From contig VXBM01000283.1 in assembly GCA_013400155.1 (NCBI GenBank), forward strand, positions 351,012 through 415,011: 64,000 nucleotides of DNA, in the 5' to 3' direction. Each line of letters starts with the position of its first letter. The stretch's first letter is position 1. The stretch comes from Helopsaltes ochotensis (taxonomy: Eukaryota; Chordata; Aves; Passeriformes; Locustellidae). The notes beneath the pieces were generated by a model. That model saw only the letters and a program-made list of their open reading frames with translations, was not told where the DNA came from and did no database searches. This document shows, one piece after another, positions 24,064 through 33,261 of this stretch. The position numbers and the translations under genes were made by a program.

Positions 24064-24885
24064 AATCATAGAATGGCTTGGGTTAGGAGGGACCTTAGAG
24101 ATCACCTGGTTCCAACCACCCAGGGACACCTTTCATTAGACGAGGTTGTTCAACTCTGAGTCATTAACCATGACACTCTGGATGTGACTGTTCAACCACT
24201 TTCTTATTCTCTAACAGTCCACTCCTCAAATCCATCTCTCTCCAGTTTGGAGAGAGGGATGCTGAGGGTGACCATGTCAAAGGCATTACAGAAATCCAGA
24301 TAAATTACATCTGCAGCTCTTCCCTTGTCCACTGATGTAGTTGCTCCATCATAGAAGGCCACTGAATTTGTCATGCAGGACTTGCAGTGAAGCTGTGATG
24401 GCTGTCTTGAATCATGTTGCCATTCTCCATGTGCTTTAGTATAGCTTCTAGAGTTCCATGATCTTCCCAGGCACAGAGGTGAGTCTGAGAGGTCAGTGGG
24501 TCCCAGGGGCCTCCTATCTACACTTCTTTAAGATGGGTACAATGTTTCCCCTTTTTCAGTCACCTGGGACTTCACCTGACTGCCAGGACTTTTCAAATAT
24601 CATGGAGAGCAGTTTAGCAACTACATCAGCCAATTCTCTTGAGATTCTGGGATATATCTCACCAGGTCCCATAGACTTACATGCATTTGGGTTCCACATG
24701 TGGTCATGAAACTCGTCTTTTCTTACAATGGGATGCATTTTGTCCCCCGGTCCCATCTTTCTGTCCATCACTTGAGACGTGTGGGAAGAGAAGTTGCCAT
24801 TGAAGACTGAGGCAAAAAAATTGTTGAGTACCTCAGCCTTCTCCTTATCTGTTGTTACCAGTTTCCCACCACTGTTTATCTGGGA
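24064..24885 (-). mobile_element. CR1 LINE, 5'-truncated and internally deleted
   Basis: Read on the minus strand, this ends at 24064 with the CR1 3' terminus (AACCCAAGCCATTCTATGATT). The plus-strand beginning AATCATAGAATGGCTTGGGTT is the well-known mirror of that end. From about 24155 to 24885 it encodes part of the CR1 reverse transcriptase, including a motif-A-like block (YLDFCNAFDMV, 24275-24307, carrying the catalytic Asp). Between the RT block and the 3' end, near 24150-24158, the copy jumps from the 'VNGS' region directly to the 3' untranslated region. RT motifs B and C (YADD) and the thumb are therefore missing. The 5' end is truncated near 24885, as is usual for CR1. CR1 makes no regular target duplication and none was sought. 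Confidence 0.95.
24556..24771 (-). pseudogene. CR1 reverse-transcriptase remnant
   Basis: This 71-codon open frame has clear CR1 RT fingerprint-domain residues. It reads KSMGPGEIYPRISRELAD and, closer to its end, SMIFEKSWQSGEVPGD, both near-consensus for avian CR1 between the endonuclease linker and RT motif A. It lacks any catalytic residue by itself. The continuation towards motif A (24269-24307) is out of phase, so at least one frameshift lies between. The frame is therefore a decay product, not an expressed gene. Confidence 0.92.
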
Positions 24886-25237
24886 GATACATAATATAGA
24901 ATTTCAAGCTCTGAGAAATGTAGATAACACCCTAGATGATCTATTTGTTTCTCGTAAGTGTTGTTGAGAGCTTTCTTAATTTCTAACAGCAGTCTTAAAA
25001 GTTTGGAATGTTAAAGGTAACTTCATTAGGATGTGATGATATATGTAATAAAAGTATAGACAGTATCTGTCATATTTGGACATGTATGGGTACCTGTAGT
25101 TGCTTAATGATATATGACAAGATATGTCATTAAGCCATCAGTTTTGAGTAACATGTATGTTTTTTAAAAAAAGTTCAGTTACAATTTTTTTTTCTATGAG
25201 TTTTATAATGTAAAGAACACTCAATCTCTTAAAAATG

Positions 25238-26685
25238 TGTAGTGGTTTCACGTTCGCCGAATTTTGTCTGCTAAATTTAGTGTAGTGGTAATATTTTCTT
25301 ACTGTGAAATAGGATTAGCGTAAAGGCAGAACAGGCTCGACTTAAAGATAAAAACCAGTTAGATTTATTAACACACATTAAAAAAAGAACAAAAAATACT
25401 GAAACCTCTCAAAAGCACCACCCTCCTCCATACTAACAGTTTACTTTCCTACAAACAATGTAAAGAGACAGAACTCAGAACTCCAAGTCAGTACCACTTA
25501 TAAAAATATAGTCTTTCATTCAGTCTCAAAGAGAGAGAAAGTCTCTCCTATCGTTATGGTAACTTTCCACAAGAGACACAGTCTGTGGCTCCCAGCCCCC
25601 ATAAAATCAGCCCACCAGAGAATTTGCAATTGTGGAACCTCCGAACCACGTAGCCTTTCCTATAACTACATATGGGCCATGGACCCACGCTGGGGTTTCA
25701 CCATTTAAAGACGCATAGCTCCATAACAAAGGCTTTCTCATCTTCAGGAACCAAGTATCTTTTTCTTCACTGGTGCTGAAATTTTCTTCTCATCTCACTC
25801 TGTTCAAAGATCTCATAGGATCACTAGATTACAGTTTTTCAGTCCAATATTCACTTATTTAATCAGAAACCTTTGCTTGGAAAACTATAAAACACCTCCC
25901 CAATTCAAAGTTCACGATTTAAAGGACTATTACAATCTGTTACCACAAATCAAAGGAGATTTTCAGCCTAAAATTAAGGCAACTTTGCTGTCTCTTCTAC
26001 TTAAAGGGTCACTCTTCCTTTACCAACTTTGGTATCTTCACATCGTCCCTTTACATATCTCCAATTTAGTCTTTCTCTCTGAGAAGGGTTGGAGTTTTAA
26101 AAAAGGTCTCAGTCTGTGTCAGGAAAGAGTTAGCATTCCTTGCCTGGGCCTACAGATGGCCATGTGGTCTCTGCCAGGCAGCAGCTGCGAAAAGCCTTGC
26201 CTCCATGCTGAATCCATGCCGGTGAAAACGGCAGCTGAGATCTCCCTTGTGTCCAGGGCCTTTCTCCCCTTCCCTACCCCTGGGTCTCACAGGGGTGGGC
26301 CCAGCCCAGTCTGGGCTTGGTGCTGCTTTTCGGGGGGCCCAGGGGGGCATTCCCTCTGCCCGGGGCTCCCCCCTCCTCTCCTTCCATGCCGGCAGACCCC
26401 AGGCTCAGTGGTGGGGGGCCCGGCTCAGCACTCCACCCGGGCTGCAGCAGAGGCAGAACCCAGCCAGGCCCGGCCCAGCTGGCCGGGGCAGCGGGGCCTA
26501 AGCCGCGCCCGCAGCTGCTTACCTCATGGCAGAACAGGAGCGAAAAAGGGAATGCCCAGAAATTCTCTTGTATTTAAGCCCTGTTTTCTCAGAGGTGTAC
26601 CCCTGCATTCCATTGACCAATTTGGCTGTCAATTTTAAAGATCACTAATTGGTTTTCTTTTTACCATCCATGCTAAACCAGTACA
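25238..26685 (-). mobile_element. Solo LTR, ERVL-like, 1,448 bp, 5-bp target duplication
   Basis: The element is bounded by imperfect inverted ends: plus-strand TGTAGTGGTTT at the left and AAACCAGTACA at the right, 10 of 11 complementary. It is flanked by identical AAATG pentamers (25233-25237, 26686-26690). TG...CA ends with a 5-bp duplication are the ERVL pattern. On the minus strand the order is a CCAAT box (complement at 26647-26651), a TATA-like TTAAATA (complement of 26571-26578), a GC- and CpG-rich block (about 26150-26530), and AATAAA (complement of 25364-25369) about 120 bases before the end. Orientation is therefore minus. If both signals are used, the R region would be about 1.2 kb, which is unusually long. 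A strong splice-donor phrase GAG/GTAAGC lies at 26522-26523 on the minus strand. The 253-codon plus-strand frame inside is antisense to this and not a gene. Confidence 0.8.
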
Positions 26686-26690
26686 AAATG

Positions 26691-28934
26691 TTTTGTTTTT
26701 TTTTTAAACACCTTGCACCAGTAATTCAAGGAAGGAGGTACCACTACTAAATTAGGTGTTGTTGGATGCAGACACCTGAAAATGTCTCTTCGTTCAGTTT
26801 TAGGAAAGGTTGAAGGAAACTCATGTATTCATGACAACTGTGTATATTTGATCTAATCTGGCTTGTAGGAAAGGGAGATAAATATTTTAGGCATTCATGA
26901 GTCAAGCATTTCTTTGTCTAGAAAAACCAGATGAGGTGTCCATGTAAACAGAACAGCTTTCTCCCTCAGTAGAAACCTGCAGAGCAAGCCAACATATCCT
27001 TCTTCATGTCTGGGTATACTGGTGGTTGATGGTGTTTTTCTTGTTTCTGTAACACTTGGAAAAAGATCTCTCCATGAAACACCTGAGAAGCAGCTACCCC
27101 TTTTTACTTGAAAACAATAAATTATATCCTCGAATAAGACTTCTTTTTAAAAAAGTAATCATGTTCCATAGAAGAGCAAAATGTCCTGAATCTCTCATTC
27201 ATTTTGACCAGTTAATCCACAGAATTAACGAGAGATTCATCAGGCATGAAAGTGTGAAGGGCAACATAGGTGTCAGACAGTAAGGGAGATAAAATTAATG
27301 AAAATAGGGATATAAAAAGGAGAAGGCTTCTGGTGAGCCAGAAATGAACCTGAAAAGGCAAGTGAGATTAATTTATTTGTGACCTGGAATTTCTTTTCAT
27401 GCTTTTCTCCTTTCCTGTACATCTCCTAGGAAGTGAACCTTTTTCTGTGCCAAAATATTTGCACCCTTTTTGACTGAGCATCCGATTAACACACTGCTGT
27501 TACCCACCCTCATTTACTCTTCAGCAAATCTCCACTGCTTATCAAAACACTCTTTTGTGTATTTCCTACTTGGTTTCTTCTTCAGCTTTATAACTATTAT
27601 AAGGCTTTTCAATCAGTATTCATGATAAAGCTTTCAAAAGGTGTAAGCAAAATAAGGGAGATGGGTATGGAAAGCTAATAGTATTTTACAATAGAAAAAG
27701 ATTTAGAATCATAGTTTCTTACCTTGAGTAATGGAATAACTTTTTTATTTTCTTGGAAGAAAAACAATTGGAAGAGTAATTATTTATTATGATTTGTTTA
27801 TTAATAAACAGTAATAAAATAAGTGCATGTTTATGCTATAATGATGAGGCAGCTGATACTTCGCCCTTGGAGTATTTATTTTTGCTACTTCTTTTTCTTT
27901 TCTCTGTTGTCCTGGGACTTGTGATCCAAATAAGTCCAAACAGGAATTTCAGCTTTGCAATACCTGGCAGCCTCTGTGAAACAAAAGCTGCTTGTACTGG
28001 GAGGCAGCTCCATCCAGATGGACGGAGGTTCCCATTAGGGGAGTTCATCCAGTGGGTGGGATTTTTATTTTATTTTTAAGTAATACTGCATTGGTGATAG
28101 GGACACAACAGTGGATTCATTCCAAACATTCTGCCGGAGGAAGCATTTCTGGTGGGGATAAAAGGTTAATGTCTTCCCTCTCTCTTGTCAGTATGTTGTT
28201 GACTTCTTTCATTGTGCTTGATGGTAACAACAAACAAAAGCATCACCTCTTAGTGATATGCTCCCCAATGTGCCAGGTTTAAGTGTTATTTGAGTCCAAG
28301 GACTGAGTAAAAAGAGCCATTCAAGTCTGTTGTAACTGTGTCAAGAGACAGGATTTCTGTCCTAAAGGGAGCAGAACATGGTTGCATGATTTGTATGTAC
28401 TTTGTAGAAGGGGGAGAATATGGCTGGAATTCATGGAACAAACTAAATGGTTTGGGGTTTTTTGAAGCTATGACTAAGAAACTTAAGCATAGAGGATGGC
28501 TCATTACAGCTGGGGTTTAAGTCATCAGAGGAGGCAGAGGCAGTGTGAGGAAAGAATATTAATTATGAGGAACAATGAGGGTTACTATTTAATATAGTCT
28601 GTTTCAGTGTAACCATAGGAGACATTCCTTCTCCCAGTTACAGAAGAAAGGGCAGATCTCTGCTGCTGCAAAGGGAGAACTCATCATCAGTTCAGATACA
28701 TTCATTGTACCACAGAAAACAGCTGCCTGTTTTCCCTCTGATGATAGGTCTAAAATAGGTTAATCTCAGAATCCTGCAATGCCCTTTTGTAATAATGCCA
28801 CCAAACCCATATATGTAACCTTCATGTACCACTTGCAACTGAGGCAGCAAGCTCTACTTCATGTTGAAATGAGCCTTCTCAGAAAGACATTGTGAGGATC
28901 TTTTTCATAGAAGACTGGGAAAAGTATAATCATT
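26691..28934. other. AT-rich non-coding DNA
   Basis: Nothing is recognised between the large solo LTR and the MIR-like relic. AT-rich runs occur near 27720-27830. Confidence 0.45.
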
Positions 28935-29040
28935 GGACAGACCAAGGAATTGAAGCACAGTATGCTTGAATAATTTGCCATCCAGTATAGTAGATGAGGC
29001 TGGTAACAGAGCTAAAATTCGTCTTAGATCAGAGTCATGT
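28935..29040 (+). mobile_element. MIR-like SINE relic
   Basis: The run from AAGGAATTGAAGCACAG through TGAATAATTTGCC to GGTAACAGAGCTAAAATTCG follows the order of the MIR core: 'gaaactgaggcacag', 'ttaagtgacttgccc', 'gtaagtggcagagctgggattcgaa'. Divergence is high, as expected for an element that amplified before the amniote radiation. Bird genomes retain only scattered copies. Confidence 0.5.
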
Positions 29041-30824
29041 TGCAAAAGAATTAGATCTGGTTCCCATTTTTTGGGAAGCACAGGATAAATATTTGGGGTG
29101 AAACAGGTCAGATTTCCATCAAGTTTTGCTTAAGGTAAAATTTGAACAATGTGATTTGTGGTTTCCTTTATCTCTTTTTTCCTTTATTTTTCTACTACCT
29201 CATCCATATGGCTACTTTAGAAGGTGTAGCAAACATCACTATGGCAGGTTAATTAACAGGAAATTCTCCTGTCACATTTTTTTTACCTTCTGTATCAAAG
29301 TGTACACTCCTTTCATCTGTTTTTTGAAATGTTTTTGCTCAAATTCAGTCTACATCTACCTGGATAGCCATGGCCAGCTGTGTTCCAGATGCTGATTATG
29401 CTTCATCAAGTGATAGGGCATTCCTGCTGCAGGTCTCACAGGGTGCCATGGCAGGCACAGGCATTGCTCTTGTGGGGGGAAAAAAAAAATCTAAATTTGC
29501 TAAATATTACGTTAAGAAAAAAAAAAAAAAAAAAAAAGAAGAAGGGCTGTTATCAAATCTGTGTCATTGTCCCACACACCCCTGCTGGAAGCATGCAAGA
29601 GGCTGCTTTTCAGTCATGTACAGCCTGTGTGGTAGTTTTTCATCGGTAGAGAAGCAGCAGGAGTATGTGCAGAAGAGGAGCAGGAACACGAGGGAAGGGG
29701 CCAATGAATTCAGCCAGGACAGGCAGACATTGGAAAGCCCATACAGTGTTCTGCTCTCCAGAGCTCAAGGGTGGGCACATAGCTGGAAGGCTGGCAAACG
29801 ATAGTGGAGGACGAGGAGGGTGTTTACATTTCTTGGTTATTCAAGCCGGAGAGTGCCTTTTAATTTGAATAAGATATAAAATGATGCTGATCTTCTTTGG
29901 GTCTTTAAGGTGTTGCTGAAACACGTAAGGAAGAATCTCGTGAGCAAGACAGAGGCTTCAGAGGAGGACTGGTCCAGCCCTGAGGCACTAAACCGCTGTT
30001 TCTGAGCCCTGAGGGAGAACAACTGAGCTCCAAGAAACACGGGAGATAAATGTGCCTGATAAATAACAAATTGTCTTCATCCACAAGGGTTCACTCTGTT
30101 CACATTGTTTATCAGTTGTTAGTCAGATATGCACGAACATGCCATTCACACCTCAGCAAGCATAAACCAATAAACGTGGGACCAATTTTAATGGCATACC
30201 TAGAGGCACAAGCTGTGAGGTGCAGAGTTGGTAGAGTCTGGCTCCAGAGGCTTTTGTGAAGTAAGACAAAGGATATATGTGCCTTATAATAACCTTAATT
30301 TTCAGATAGAAAGTGAGAGAAATTGGTACATTTGCTAGCATGCACCAACAGGACTGCTGTTGCCTTTCTGCCCTCAGAAATAAATTTTTATTGTCCCCCT
30401 CCACCCTCCCTCAGGTGACTAGTTTGATCTTGCTTGCAATTTTAGGTTTGCTTCCAAGTTCTCAGACAGTCTCCTCTAGCTCACGCGTTAATAATTACAC
30501 CTCCTCTTTAACTGTATTTTTCGTGTTGAGAAGTTGCAAAGCACTTCACAGCCCTGTGCCAATATCTGCTCTTTCACCAGGGAGAATGTAGGGTAACTTA
30601 AACCCGTGGAAAATCAAGTGAATGGAGAAGTTGGCTCTGTGTGTAAAGAGGTCTCTTCACCTATAGCCAAAAGGGAGAGAGAGCATGGTGGGTGCTATGC
30701 TCTGCCAAGTCAGCTTCCAGTCTCTGTTGGCAGAAGGAAGACAAAGGCTCTTTCTAATGGAAAGTATTTAAATGCTGAGGATTGAGAGGACAAAAGCTGG
30801 TAAATGTGCCAGGACAGCTGCGTT
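29041..30824. other. Non-coding DNA with A-rich tracts
   Basis: Two A runs (29480-29489 and 29517-29537) lie 27 bases apart near 29.5 kb. The sequence around 29640-29820 is purine-rich, with overlapping frames on the plus strand (29370-29804, 29380-29649, 29665-29868) that include the Lys run encoded by the poly(A). None is recognisable. Confidence 0.45.
29517..29537. repeat. Poly(A) run, 21 bases
   Basis: Twenty-one consecutive A are followed by GAAGAAG. It might be a retroposon tail, but the upstream sequence matches nothing that I know. Confidence 0.88.
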
Positions 30825-30850
30825 AATACCTTTGTCTTGACAAAGGTATT
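30825..30850. repeat. Perfect 26-bp palindrome (12-bp arms, 2-nt centre)
   Basis: AATACCTTTGTC (30825-30836), TT, then GACAAAGGTATT (30839-30850). The arms are exact complements. In single-stranded form this could fold into a tight hairpin. CCTTTGT/ACAAAGG is also the SOX/TCF-type HMG-box core, here as an inverted pair. Confidence 0.9.
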
Positions 30851-31563
30851 GTACAGTTCTTGATTGTAGCTGGCATCATTATAATTTTATGTTATCGGTG
30901 TTTATCTCTCACAGATGTAAAAAACTGAAGAGTCAGGCTTATTTTTAGGATTGGACTTTTTGTTCTACTGATTTTTGAACCTTAGGGATTCTATTTTCTC
31001 CTTCCCATTTTTCTTCTTTGTATAGCTATGAGGCTAGAAACTCTTCCTTTTAATTTCAATCTATGGCTGAATTTCTCATATAATCACTTGCTTCCTGGAG
31101 CTGTGTCTTTAAGAAAAACATCGTAAGTCCATGCACTCACAAAAACCAACAACAACCAAAAAGCCTGCAAGAAAATGACTATATTCTCATATGTAAAAGA
31201 CTAAATTCCTCGTGGCTTTTTTTCAAGAGGATTAGCACTGACATCAGTCCTGCCTTGGGGTAAGGTAGAGGTGTCCCACTTTCACCTTCAGGGGTGAAGA
31301 CATAAATGCTTTCCGTCCTACTTTCATCTTCCATGCAACAAGGCTTCCCTTGCTTTCTTTCTAGGACTGCTTGCCCAAGTTAAGAGAGAGATTGTCTTGT
31401 GACCCTGACACCTCCCAGCATCAGTGGAGTTGTTCCAATGGATGTAATGAGAAACCCCACATCTTTAATTAGCAAACTGTATTTGTGACAATAACTCTCA
31501 CACATCACTGTAGGTGATGTTTTCTTAGCTTTGACCTTCCTGTATGAAGGAAATTATTCGACT

Positions 31564-31957
31564 TGCCCACACTTTTCACTCTGTGTTTTATTAACACAAT
31601 CTGGGAAGGGAATTAGCACTAAGCAGTTAGTGCTGCTACATCTAGCAAAGCATTGCTCAGCTTCTCATTTTGATGGTGATTAAGTTCACTTAACCAAGAC
31701 AGGCCTTGGGGCAATGAAGTGTCTGAGAGGTTATCACAAGGCTATGCAGGTGGGGCATTCAGGATAGGTAGAGTGCATGTAACCAAGTAATGATCCAAGT
31801 ATATAAATGGTTAAAAGAAACAGAAATATGAGAAGGCTGGACTCCATACTCTCTAAATAAAATCTCAGTTAGCCAGCAGCCCTGGTCAGAGATAGTGGCC
31901 TGGTGTGCACTTCCTCACTGTGTTCTGACTTTACTGGAAGTTAATTCTCTGTGGGCA
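31564..31957 (+). mobile_element. Probable solo LTR with 8-bp inverted ends
   Basis: The block starts TGCCCACA and ends TGTGGGCA, perfect 8-bp inverted termini, over 394 bases. It contains TATAAAT (31802-31808) and AATAAA (31856-31861), with a downstream U5-like stretch. Flanking pentamers CGACT and CTGCT share only three of five bases, so no target duplication is demonstrable. The right end and the promoter/poly(A) pair are the most secure parts. The left end rests on the inverted terminus alone. Confidence 0.55.
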
Positions 31958-32847
31958 CTGCTCAAGCTCTAGATTTTTCCCAAGTGCCATAAATCTTTGT
32001 TTATTTAATATAAATAAAAAACTAAATTAATCCATTCTATTTGGATAAAAAGACAATTGAGATGCTAAAAAACACCCCAGATTCTAATCAAGCTCAGGCA
32101 TGTGTGGTTTTTACTGGCATATTTCTTCCAGGTGCTTAATACCATACCCAGCACCAAACTTTCTTAAAGGACGAGAAAAGTCCCCTTCGCCCAGTTCCCA
32201 CACACTCCCCAGGCAGCATTCAGACTTTTGATAGAACAGGCTGGTTTCCATACCTCTGCACGAAATGCAGAGTGTAATCACTTGCTTGCAGGCTCATTTG
32301 TGGGAATTAAACCAGTCTACATCAGAAAGGAAAAGCCTGAACATGTAACAGAAAGATGATCCCAGGTATTAACAAGGCTGTGCAATGCCTTGGCAGTGGG
32401 GGAGGGGTTCTTATATAATTCCATGCTCTGGAGTGGAAAGGTACATATGTTTTATGATGTTACATAATAGCGTAAGATAATTCGAGGCTGTACAGATTTA
32501 TCGTTCACCGGCGGATGGACAGCCCTGTCCCCAGGACAGTATTTCAAAACCTGCTTCAGATTGTACTACTCCTGTTATACATACAGAAAAGGTATTCCTT
32601 ATTCCAGTGAGCTCAGTCACATTATGAATTTCAGGTGGATCAGGACTCCTTTCCTTGTGGCTTTTTTCTCAATATCTGGTAAGCAGTGCCCCTCATTGGT
32701 GTGTGAAGAGCTGAAGGGTTTCTCTATAATGTTATTACAACTTCTCTACATTTATCTTACAGGTTTATGTCAGTACAGCTCCCACATTGATACAAAGAAT
32801 ATGTCTTTGTAACACCCGTATCGACTAGATACTTTATCATCATAATG
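31958..32847. other. Non-coding DNA, nothing recognised
   Basis: A few CpGs cluster at 32480-32515 (TTCGAGG, ATCGTTCACCGGCGG). Otherwise nothing stands out. Confidence 0.45.
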
Positions 32848-32970
32848 CATTTAAGGAAAATAGGAAAATAAGGTTAATGACTTGCTTAAAATCCAGGTTG
32901 AACCCCTCACAAAGTGGGCACCCTGTGCGTCTTGAGTCCCAGACAGAATTGTAACCACTGACTCATCTTC
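32848..32970 (+). mobile_element. MIR-like SINE relic
   Basis: AAGGAAAATAGGAAAATAAGG-TTAATGACTTGCTTAAAATCC parallels the MIR core 'gaggaaactgaggcacagagaggttaagtgacttgcccaaggtc'. The later GTCCCAGACAGAATTGTAACCACTGA parallels the MIR tail 'tctgactccaaagcccgtgctctttccactac'. Similarity is weak, but the blocks are in the right order and spacing. Confidence 0.45.
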
Positions 32971-33238
32971 TTCTGCTAGATCAGCCTACATAGAATAAGT
33001 ATTAGGAAAGAGTTCCAAATGTAGAAATTATTAAATTAGAAAAGCAGTATTATGGAGATAGGAGACAGGAAAGAACTGCACCTACATGCTGAGTCATGCC
33101 AGAAAGAAGTTTTATTTACATCTTTTGACATTTTATAGGATTCCAAAGGTGACCATGGATTGGGGGGTGAAGCTGCCATGTCTCCAACACACTGGTCAGA
33201 CCAACAGTCAATCAACTCTCTCCTCCTCCATGAAGGAA

Positions 33239-33261
33239 TGTAAACAGTCTGATTGTTTACA
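33239..33261. promoter_or_regulatory. Inverted pair of forkhead-type motifs
   Basis: TGTAAACA (33239-33246) and its exact complement TGTTTACA (33254-33261) are separated by 7 bases. Both match the established FOX consensus RYAAAYA/TGTTTRY. Function is untested. Confidence 0.4.

Noticed and set aside
25877..26638. 253-codon open frame, plus strand, the longest in the window.
   Set aside because: It lies within the minus-strand solo LTR and is antisense to it. It is sustained by the GC-rich block and has no recognisable domain.
29370..29804. 144-codon plus-strand frame with a long Lys run.
   Set aside because: The Lys run is the translated poly(A) tract. Two other plus-strand frames overlap it, and no domain is visible.
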